In this document: positions 16,514 to 23,725 of the stretch, piece after piece
Layout: each line of letters starts with the position of its first letter
How positions within the stretch are numbered: the stretch's first letter is position 1
NCBI GenBank assembly: GCA_018266375.1
Contig: JAFEAO010000008.1
Span: 1 to 64,000, forward strand
Length of the DNA: 64,000 bases
DNA from: Bdellovibrionales bacterium
GTDB lineage: Bacteria; Bdellovibrionota; UBA1018; CAIMNF01
Reading direction: 5' to 3'
Position numbers and translations under genes: made by a program
The notes under the pieces: generated by a model
Told to the model about the DNA's origin: nothing
The model's input: the letters and a program-made list of their open reading frames with translations, nothing else
The model's database searches: none

Positions 16514-17788
16514 TTACTGACAACCGGTAATGTTGATCGTGAGTTGAGCCTCGGCACCGCCATGAGCTCCGGTCAACACTGCCTTCAAGACCGTGATGCC
16601 GCACTTGAATCCACCAATGACCGTTCCGCCCGAATTTGGAGACGCAATCGTCACGCCAGGACCGGAGAGCACGCTCCACTGAGCGGTGAAATTGCTTCCA
16701 TCCACGCCCGACCAACCCGAAACTTGAATCCATTTATTTGCGATCGATGCAGGATTCGACGACGATACACTGATGTTACCCGAAATATTAACCTGAGGGA
16801 CCGTTCCCCAATTGCCCGAGCCCGGAGGTGTCGCGGTCGGCGCTACTGTGGGTACTGGCGTCGGAGTCGGCGTACTCGCGCCGGTGTTCACCCATGTGTA
16901 GAGCCAGTTCCACATGTCGGCGTTATCGTACGCCGCGCTCCACGCGTCGTGACCTCCCGTTTTGTACAAAGTAAAACGGATGGTGTCGTGGTTATTGGGA
17001 GTATTGGTAGTATTGCCCTGCACCCACTGGTACGAATCGCTTGAAATCGAGTAAATCGAGATCATGTCCATCGAAGCGGCGCTACCGCCGTTAGTATATG
17101 GATAGCCCGTCATCACGTCCGCGCTGGTGGGCGTGATTCCGTTGATATTGTGGGCCGAAAACTGGTAACCGACCGTGCCATCTCCAAAATTATGAAAAGC
17201 CCACACCCCACGACCCAGAAGAACCGGATTGGTCGAATCGCTATCGGTAGCGCCGCACACGGGCACGATGGCCGCGACGCGCTCAGGATGGGCTCGTCCA
17301 TAATTCCAGGTAAGCGCTCCACCTGCGGATAATCCTGTAACATACAATCTCTGCGTATCGACGTTGTAGTTTTGAAAGATATAATCCACGAAATTGTTCA
17401 TTTCGTTCACGTCAAACCAGCCATACGTATCTGATTGAGGCGAGAACACGCATGCCTGAGTTTGCCAGCCGTTTTTCAGTTTTTTAGGAGGACCGTTCGC
17501 GAGCACCTTGCTTAAACTGCTCGTCGTGGCGCCCCTGTCGCCCCCCTCACCCACACCGTGTGCGAAAATCACGACGGGGCACTTGGTGGATCCCGAATTC
17601 TGATAGTTTTGCGGCAAATATTCGTAATAGCCGTAAGGCGAGCCCTGCGCCTGCGATTTCAAAACCGGCACCTGCGTACCCGGGGCGCCGAAATATGCCT
17701 GAGCCAACGGCGCATGAAGCTGAAACGCGATGAGTACTGCTTGGATTAAAAAAGACCGGAAAAGTAACTGCGATATGTACTTCTTCAT
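16514..17788 (-). CDS. Secreted alpha/beta-hydrolase esterase (PHB depolymerase-like) with C-terminal Ig-like domain
   Basis: 424 residues from ATG 17788, selected by a strong GGGGGG Shine-Dalgarno a few bases upstream; an ATG 25 codons further back has none. Sec signal peptide (FLIQAVLIAFQLHAPLAQA). The catalytic domain (about 30-300) has oxyanion block CPVVIFAHGVGEGG, nucleophile elbow GLSAGGALTW, an Asp in NFGDG and the His in KTGGHDAWSAAYD, as in poly(3-hydroxyalkanoate) depolymerases and feruloyl esterases (LpqC type). A TPTPTPVPTVAPTATPP linker joins a beta-rich C-terminal domain (about 325-424, PKD/Ig-like) that may bind a polymer or surface. The gene stands alone. The exact ester substrate is unknown. 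Confidence 0.85.
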   Translation of the reverse strand: MKKYISQLLFRSFLIQAVLIAFQLHAPLAQAYFGAPGTQVPVLKSQAQGSPYGYYEYLPQNYQNSGSTKCPVVIFAHGVGEGGDRGATTSSLSKVLANGPPKKLKNGWQTQACVFSPQSDTYGWFDVNEMNNFVDYIFQNYNVDTQRLYVTGLSAGGALTWNYGRAHPERVAAIVPVCGATDSDSTNPVLLGRGVWAFHNFGDGTVGYQFSAHNINGITPTSADVMTGYPYTNGGSAASMDMISIYSISSDSYQWVQGNTTNTPNNHDTIRFTLYKTGGHDAWSAAYDNADMWNWLYTWVNTGASTPTPTPVPTVAPTATPPGSGNWGTVPQVNISGNISVSSSNPASIANKWIQVSGWSGVDGSNFTAQWSVLSGPGVTIASPNSGGTVIGGFKCGITVLKAVLTGAHGGAEAQLTINITGCQ

Positions 17789-18123
17789 CTCATCCCCCCT
17801 CACCGTCCTCGCTCGCGAGAGCATTGAGTCCCCTCGATGATTCAGTTCAATTATCGGATGCAATTATTACATAAATAATGTGTAAAAAATGACACAGGAT
17901 TCTTACCGCTTTCGAAGGCGAAAATTAAAAAAATTTAGCCACACGTGTCAATATTAACAAGGAGCGCAATTTAACTCTCGACACCGAAACTCATGGCAGT
18001 GACCTAATTAATCTGTTTTTTGCGGCTTTCTACCTAGAAAGCGATTCATAAAAAACACATGTATACTTACTTTTGAAATCCGCTTTCTTTTAAGAATTCC
18101 ATCTCATAGCATGGCCGCATCAC
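17789..18123. other. AT-rich divergent promoter region
   Basis: 335 bases between the divergent esterase gene and the TIGR02147 gene, markedly more AT-rich than the coding sequence on either side. Both promoters must lie here. I see no ORF, RNA gene or strong consensus pair; a TTGAAA at 18073-18078 lacks a convincing -10 at normal spacing. Confidence 0.4.
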
Positions 18124-19020
18124 ATGACACCAACGGAGCAATCTAAATGCATTCCACTCAACTCGAAGATTTTCGAATTTCGAAGTTATCTCGACGTACT
18201 CCAGTATTACCAAACTGAGTCCAAAGCTCGTTTGGGCCGCGCCGGTTCGCTCGGCACGTGGTCGAGACGTCTTGGCACGCGTTCCACCGGCACATTAGCC
18301 AATTACCTGGCCGGCCGGAAAGTCCCCGACTCGCAAATGGCTAAAAAGCTGGCGCACACCATGGATCTTACGGGTCGCGCGGAAGAATACTTCCTCCTCT
18401 TGACCGATCAAGCCCGTATTGAACGCGCACTCCGCGAAGTCCAAGTTGCTTCTCCGGCTCCGCGAGAAGCTCTCTCACGCCTCCGGCTGGAAGAGGGGGC
18501 TCGCGTCCTGGACGCCAAAGAGTTTGCCGAGATGAACCGGATCGAAACACTGGCCCTGCGCGAAGCAGTCCGCATTCCGGGATTTCCCGAAGCGCCAGCC
18601 GAAATCAGCGCGCGTTTTCCGCTCGGATCGACAGAATCTGTCGTAGTCGCCACCCTCGAAAAACTCAAAAATAGCGGCTTGATCATGCGAAACCCGGAAA
18701 CGGGCCGCCTGCAGCCCAGGGATTTCATGGTTATGACCGAATGCGATGTCTCGCAGGCGGCGGTCCGCGGGTTTCACGCGACGATGTTCGAACTCGCCCG
18801 AAGGGCGCTTGATGTTTTCCCTGTCAAAGAACGCAATGTCACCGCTGATTTTTTCTTGTTGCGGCAAAGAGACCTGCCCAAACTCAAAAAACGTCTATGC
18901 GACTACATGCGTGCGATTGTTGAAGAATTCGATCACCCCGACGGCACAGCCGTCTTCACGCTCGGCAACTACCTATTCCCGATCGTCGTTTCCAAGCAAG
19001 AAAGGGAACTCCCTACATGA
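18124..19020 (+). CDS. TIGR02147-family protein (putative regulator)
   Basis: 298 residues. The N-terminal layout FEFRSYLDVLQYYQTESKARLGRAGSLGTWSRRLGTRSTGTLANYLAGRKVPDSQMAKKLAHTMDL resembles the HTH-like start of TIGR02147 proteins. It is followed by the family's EEYFLLLTDQARIER and a C-terminal region with a winged-helix feel (VVATLEKLKNSGLIMRNPETGRLQP) ending in an LPKLKKRLCDYMRAIVEEFD helix. As I recall, the family is expanded in Fibrobacter and Bdellovibrio, often next to secreted proteins, and its molecular role is unproven. The stop overlaps the start of the secreted-protein gene by ATGA. The start is uncertain because no Shine-Dalgarno is seen. Confidence 0.75.
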   Translation: MTPTEQSKCIPLNSKIFEFRSYLDVLQYYQTESKARLGRAGSLGTWSRRLGTRSTGTLANYLAGRKVPDSQMAKKLAHTMDLTGRAEEYFLLLTDQARIERALREVQVASPAPREALSRLRLEEGARVLDAKEFAEMNRIETLALREAVRIPGFPEAPAEISARFPLGSTESVVVATLEKLKNSGLIMRNPETGRLQPRDFMVMTECDVSQAAVRGFHATMFELARRALDVFPVKERNVTADFFLLRQRDLPKLKKRLCDYMRAIVEEFDHPDGTAVFTLGNYLFPIVVSKQERELPT

Positions 19021-20147
19021 AAAACCGCATCGTTGCTGCATTGTTTTTGATTTCCATGTCTCTGCTCGGACCTGTCGATCCAGTCATCGCCTTCGATCCC
19101 GGGAGTGTCGGGAACGGTGGGTTTTTCGTCGCTTGCCCCGAACAACCGCTCGTTCTGCTCGATCTCTGGGATCCGGTGCGTTCCGTGCCGGCATACGACA
19201 TGGACCGAGACTCGTTCCAGAGCTTGGTCTGGACACGTCTCGCGAGGCTCGACCCGGAACTGGCGAGCGGGTTGGCCAGGGTTTACCGGGAAATCGGTGC
19301 CTGGGATACATGGCCCCAAGTCTCGGACGGAGACGTGCTTTCAGGCGATCTTTACGTGGGCGACCGTTTTCCGGCGGGTTGCGAGCTGAAGCAATTCGCT
19401 GAAAACAGAATCGGAAATAATTACTCCATCACCCTCATCCGAACCCGCGGCACACTCAGCCCGGCTCAGGCTCGGGCAATCGAACTACACGAAGCGGTTT
19501 ACATCTACGCGGACCGCACTCGTCAGCAACGTGCTCCACTCCTTGTCCGCCGTATTGTCCGAGCGATCCTCTCGCCTGGGATTGAGGATCTCAAAGATGC
19601 TGTCACGGCTTGGCGTAACTATTTCAACCTCGGCAGGAGTACCGGCAACACTGACGTCAACTGGAGAGACTGGACCGGCCGATATCTTCTTGAAACCAAC
19701 ACCTCCGGCGCTCTTTGTCCTGTCGAGCTGCTCTTTGATGATCAGGATTACGTTCCGTTTGCGACAGCTTGGTTCGAAACCCCGGTTCCGGGCACCATTT
19801 CTGGCGGCGGGCTTCTGCTTCCTATCGAGGGTGGCAACGTCATAGACGCTGCAGGAAGAGTCTGGGTGCGAGCCCACGAACAGCGCTTAGCTTTACCTTT
19901 AGGCGCGCGGGACGCCTTAGTAGTAGAGCAACAATCGGCAACAGGCAGCATATCCCGCATCAACTTACGAGCAGACTCGAAAAGCACAAGCAGGCTGCAC
20001 GGAGCATTTGAATTCGGCAAACCCGCTTCATCCATGAACATCTCGCCAACAGGCGCTCTAGCGCAATGCCAGTTCCTCCGGGTTTCAAGCTCGAATGACA
20101 CCGTGTCCCGGCTCATTCGGGAACGGTTTCTCGGCATCGCCCCGTAG
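19017..20147 (+). CDS. Secreted protein of the GNGG...C...LLDLW type, partner of the TIGR02147 protein
   Basis: 376 residues with a Sec signal peptide (IVAALFLISMSLLGPVDPVIA). The mature start SVGNGGFFVACPEQPLVLLDLWD follows a pattern I associate with a large family of secreted Bdellovibrio-group proteins: GNGG, then Cys, then LLDxxE/D. The AQARAIELHEAVYIYADR segment matches that family's later HExxY block. Cys pairs are visible at FFVACPE, AGCELK, GALCPVE and LAQCQF, suggesting disulfides in an exported protein. Function unknown. It is translationally coupled to the TIGR02147 gene (ATGA), which implies the regulator is dedicated to it. Confidence 0.7.
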   Translation: MKNRIVAALFLISMSLLGPVDPVIAFDPGSVGNGGFFVACPEQPLVLLDLWDPVRSVPAYDMDRDSFQSLVWTRLARLDPELASGLARVYREIGAWDTWPQVSDGDVLSGDLYVGDRFPAGCELKQFAENRIGNNYSITLIRTRGTLSPAQARAIELHEAVYIYADRTRQQRAPLLVRRIVRAILSPGIEDLKDAVTAWRNYFNLGRSTGNTDVNWRDWTGRYLLETNTSGALCPVELLFDDQDYVPFATAWFETPVPGTISGGGLLLPIEGGNVIDAAGRVWVRAHEQRLALPLGARDALVVEQQSATGSISRINLRADSKSTSRLHGAFEFGKPASSMNISPTGALAQCQFLRVSSSNDTVSRLIRERFLGIAP

Positions 20148-20225
20148 ACTTCGAGCGCCTCTGATGTTTTCTTTTACATCCTCTCGAGTCAAGTTTTCTT
20201 CATGTGTCAAAAATCACTTTTTTGA

Positions 20226-20516
20226 AATAGTTCGGTTATTAGAGATTGTAAATTCTTATATCTGAACTGTGGTGGTGTCCTCGTTTCTAAATACCCTCTG
20301 TGTGCCGTGGATATACAGCTGAAAGGGAATTTGGTCTTTAGCGATATAACAACCCGCTATACTGGACGCGGTTCGGACGAGAAATGTAACCAGGATGGGC
20401 AGATGGAAGTGTTCAAAACCAACGCTATCACCTTCGAGTGTGTCGAGAACTCCGGGGCTTTCAGGAAGCGCTTCGACCTCCTCACTGTTTATATTGGACC
20501 TGTGTCGAATAATTAA
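20226..20516 (+). pseudogene. C-terminal remnant of a Cys-rich, probably secreted protein
   Basis: An open frame of 96 codons follows a TGA at 20223 and ends at TAA 20514-20516. It reads like protein throughout: CKFLYLNCGGVLVSKYPLC, GNLVFSDITTRYTGRGSD, FKTNAITFECVENSG. It has several Cys as in exported proteins but no ATG and no signal peptide in frame; the first usable start is GTG 20307. A neighbouring frame starts at ATG 20165 and breaks off. This looks like the surviving 3' end of a gene. The opposite strand also has a 90-codon frame (20256-20528), judged less likely. The rest of 20148-20669 holds nothing I recognise. Confidence 0.35.
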
Positions 20517-20669
20517 ATCCCCATACATACAGCATTTGGGTCATGAGGGGCAGCACGACATCTCGTCTGACAGATAGAATTCTGGGACTTGGGTTAAAGT
20601 GGCCAAAACATGATGATACTGGATGTTAACATCACAACGGCGGACGCTGATGATTTCGCGCTTTGACTT

Positions 20670-22070
20670 CTATTCGGCCGACGGAGTTCGGTCTTTTTTA
20701 CTGATACGGCGGTAAATCGTACGCTCATTTACGCCGAGTAGCTTCGCAGCCCCGCCTCGATCGCCACCGGTTGCGGCAAGCGCTTTTTGAATCATCAAAT
20801 CTTCGATTTCTTTTAGACTCATGCCAAGCGAGATCGTAACTTGCTCACCCGAAGAAGCCGTGATCACTTCTGCTCCGGCCGCCATCTGCAAATGCATCGG
20901 GAGATCAGATTTCTGGATCAAACCAGAAGTATTAAGCACCACCGCACGCTCGAGCACGTTCGAGAGCTCGCGAATATTGCCCGGCCACGAGTGGCGGATG
21001 AGCAGAGCCTGCGCCTCGGTGTCGATCCCGCGGATCGCCTCTCTACCAGCCTGACGGATCGCCCGGCCGTGCTCGCACGCGTATTTTTCGAGAAAGTACT
21101 GCGTGAGCTCCGGAACATCTTCGAGACGGTCACGCAGCGGCGGTACCGCGAGCGTCATCACGTCCAAGCGATAAAATAAATCCTGGCGGAACTGCCCGCG
21201 GCGCACTTGATCCTGCAAATTTTGGTGAGTGGACGCGACGATGCGCACATCCACTTGGCGCTCTTGATGCGCGCCCAAGCGACGCACCTTTTGATCTTCC
21301 AGCACGCGAAGGAGTTTAGGCTGCAACGACATCGGCATGTCACCAATTTCGTCCAACAAGAGCGTTCCGCCCTGAGCGGCTTCGAGCAGACCCATCTTAG
21401 AAGAAATCGCTCCGGAAAACGCGCCCTTTTCGTAGCCAAAGAGTTCGCTCTCGAGCAAGTTTTCAGGAATCGCGGCGCAGTTGATCGCAATAAACGGCTT
21501 TGAAGCACGAGAGCTCATATCGTGAATGGCGCGCGCGACGCGTTCCTTCCCACTTCCGCTCTCCCCGAGAACAAGTACTGAAGCTTCGGTGCGAGCGACT
21601 TGCTCAACAAGGAGTTGCAACTCACGAATTTTGCGTGATGATCCCACAAAGTCTTTGACCTGTACGGCGGGCGACACGACGGGAGCTGCGTGGAGTTTTT
21701 GAATTTGTACGACGGCATCGAGAAGTTGCTGGCGTTTAAACGGCTTCAGTAAAAAATCTACCGCGCCGGCCTTCATCGCCCACACGGCGTCTTGAACTTG
21801 CCCAAAGGCGGTCATCACCACAAACGGAATATTGTATCCAAGTTTTTGGTAAGCCTCGACGAACTCCATGCCGTTCATGCCCGGCATGCGAACATCAGTC
21901 ACGATGAGGTCGGGTTTTTGTTGTGTTCCTTGGCCTTGCTTTAAACGCTCAATCGCAACAAGACCGGAAGATGCGACATCAACCGAGTATTCGGAATGTT
22001 CCAGGATCCGACGAGTGGAATCGAGAGATTGCGGGTCATCATCAACGAGTAAAATCTTAAACGCACTCAT
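20670..22070 (-). CDS. NtrC-type sigma-54-dependent response regulator (GAFSGA variant)
   Basis: 466 residues from ATG 22070, supported by AAGGAG eight bases upstream and by the ATGA overlap with the kinase gene. Receiver domain (about 1-125): acidic pocket LLVDDD, phospho-acceptor Asp59 in VTDVRMPG and Lys in FLLKPF. AAA+ domain (about 150-390): Walker A GESGSGKE, Walker B GGTLLLDEIGD, arginine-finger region FRQDLFYRLDV. The sigma-54 contact loop reads GAFSGA instead of GAFTGA. C-terminal Fis-type HTH: GGDRGGAAKLLGVNERTIYRRI. It activates sigma-54 promoters after phosphorylation by the partner kinase. The target genes are not evident here. Confidence 0.93.
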   Translation of the reverse strand: MSAFKILLVDDDPQSLDSTRRILEHSEYSVDVASSGLVAIERLKQGQGTQQKPDLIVTDVRMPGMNGMEFVEAYQKLGYNIPFVVMTAFGQVQDAVWAMKAGAVDFLLKPFKRQQLLDAVVQIQKLHAAPVVSPAVQVKDFVGSSRKIRELQLLVEQVARTEASVLVLGESGSGKERVARAIHDMSSRASKPFIAINCAAIPENLLESELFGYEKGAFSGAISSKMGLLEAAQGGTLLLDEIGDMPMSLQPKLLRVLEDQKVRRLGAHQERQVDVRIVASTHQNLQDQVRRGQFRQDLFYRLDVMTLAVPPLRDRLEDVPELTQYFLEKYACEHGRAIRQAGREAIRGIDTEAQALLIRHSWPGNIRELSNVLERAVVLNTSGLIQKSDLPMHLQMAAGAEVITASSGEQVTISLGMSLKEIEDLMIQKALAATGGDRGGAAKLLGVNERTIYRRISKKDRTPSAE

Positions 22071-23683
22071 GCGTGTGCTCCTTTCTCCGCCACGGTCGGC
22101 AACCACGCTTCAAGAATCACGCCTTGACCTGGACCGGTCTTTTTGAGTTCAAGATCGCCGCCAAGATCATTAAATACTTTTTTAACAAACGGTAAACCTA
22201 GGCCCGTGCCTTGCGCTTTGGTCGTAAAGAAAGGTTTAAATAAATTCTGCTTCACTTCTTCCGTCATGCCCGGACCGTTGTCGTCGAACACGAGGCTTAA
22301 GCGCCCATCCGCAAGCGTGTGCAGCACAATCCTGATCTGGCGCGGCCGATCAATGACCTGCTCCAAGGCCTGGAGCGAATTGCGCACCAAATTCCCGAGC
22401 GCGTATTCGAGCAAATCCGGGTCCCCCATCGCGTGTACCGGATACTTCAGGTGGAAGCTCCAATCCACTTTGACTTGAAGTTGCGAAATCGAGTTTGCGT
22501 ACGTCGCGAGGACCTGTTCGACGATCTGCTTGAAGTCGATGAGCTTTCGATGGTCCGGAGACATTTTTGACAAGCGCAGATAGTTTTGAATAATTTTTTG
22601 AAGGCGCTCGACGCTCGCGAGGATCGAACCCATGGATTGCTTCAGCGAGATCGCCTTTGGCGACACATCGCCCGGCAAAGTCTGCGCGGTTTCAAGCGCA
22701 AGCTCGGCTTCGAGTCCGATCGAATGCAAAGGATTGCCGACTTCGTGCGCGACTTGCGCGCTCATGCGCCCCACCGCAGCCAAGTGCTCGGCTTGTTGCA
22801 AGCGTTTTTGGAGCTCGCCCATCTGTTGAAGACGCTTGTTTTGCTCTTCTAAACGCTCCTTTTGGAACTCAATCATTTTTTCGCGTTCGATGAGCGAAGT
22901 CGCCATCAGGTTAAACTCGCGCGCAAGCTCGCTCACCTCGTCTTTTTGCCCAAGCGGCATCGTCGGGAGCTCGGCACGCGCTTCGGAGGTCATCGAGCCA
23001 CGCTCGGTAATTTGCTGGACGATCCGGCGTAAATGTCCGATCGGGCGAAGGGCCCGCTCACCCATCCACACCATGATCAGTGCGACGCCAATAACGACGA
23101 GCAAGAGCAGTTGCAACGCCAGTCGCAAACTCTTCACATCCTCTTGCGTGTCCTTAAAGGCCGCACGCGTTTCTTGGTCGATCTCGCGTTTAGCCCATTC
23201 GGTTTCTTTTTTGAGCAAATCAAGTTGCTTTAACCACTCCGGATACAACTCCGCAGCCGCGTCCATCTTGTGCTCTTGCAGATTCAAGTACAACTGCTCG
23301 GCCAAATTGCCAAGCTCGGTGTTGAGTCGGCTGACGCGATTGTGCCAGTCAGACCACGGCGAGGTGGTGAGATTTTCTTTTTTGATCCGATCGAGAGTCG
23401 CACGATGAATGCCAAGAGCCCAGATTGGAATCCGACGCGGCTTCCAGCGCGGATCACTCCAGTGAGTGTACCCGAGGCTGCGCTCGAGTTCGCGTTTGAG
23501 TAAGTCGGTGTCTGATGCGAGTTGCGTGAGTTCCCGTTGCATCGGGACGGAGCGAATGTTGATCTCGTTGAGCTTTGTATTGACTTGTTGGGTAAGGATG
23601 AAACTGAAGGCCACCCCGCTCAAGCTCACGAGCATGAGGATTGATAAAAAGGCGAAAACTTTTGAACGGAGTGAAGCGAACAT
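22067..23683 (-). CDS. Membrane sensor histidine kinase, partner of the sigma-54 regulator
   Basis: 538 residues. TM1 (about 8-32, VFAFLSILMLVSLSGVAFSFIL), periplasmic helical sensor (about 33-190), TM2 (about 191-210, LALQLLLLVVIGVALIMVW), HAMP (RPIGHLRRIVQQITERG), coiled coil, then the H-box VAHEVGNPLHSIGLEAEL with the phospho-acceptor His. The ATPase part has N-box LVRNSLQAL, G1 FDDNGPGM and G2 GTGLGLPFVKKV. This is the NtrB/ZraS/AtoS layout. GGGAAGGG precedes the ATG. The gene overlaps the regulator by ATGA and follows the nuclease gene by 42 bases, so all three may be one transcript. Its signal is unknown. Confidence 0.93.
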   Translation of the reverse strand: MFASLRSKVFAFLSILMLVSLSGVAFSFILTQQVNTKLNEINIRSVPMQRELTQLASDTDLLKRELERSLGYTHWSDPRWKPRRIPIWALGIHRATLDRIKKENLTTSPWSDWHNRVSRLNTELGNLAEQLYLNLQEHKMDAAAELYPEWLKQLDLLKKETEWAKREIDQETRAAFKDTQEDVKSLRLALQLLLLVVIGVALIMVWMGERALRPIGHLRRIVQQITERGSMTSEARAELPTMPLGQKDEVSELAREFNLMATSLIEREKMIEFQKERLEEQNKRLQQMGELQKRLQQAEHLAAVGRMSAQVAHEVGNPLHSIGLEAELALETAQTLPGDVSPKAISLKQSMGSILASVERLQKIIQNYLRLSKMSPDHRKLIDFKQIVEQVLATYANSISQLQVKVDWSFHLKYPVHAMGDPDLLEYALGNLVRNSLQALEQVIDRPRQIRIVLHTLADGRLSLVFDDNGPGMTEEVKQNLFKPFFTTKAQGTGLGLPFVKKVFNDLGGDLELKKTGPGQGVILEAWLPTVAEKGAHA

Positions 23684-23725
23684 TCCCGACCCTTCCCTCG
23701 TTTTAGACTACCACTGTCAGGACGA

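Noticed and set aside
20256..20528. 90-codon frame on the minus strand opposite the Cys-rich remnant
   Set aside because: No ribosome site or signal peptide seen; the plus-strand reading has a better protein character. Kept only as an alternative.
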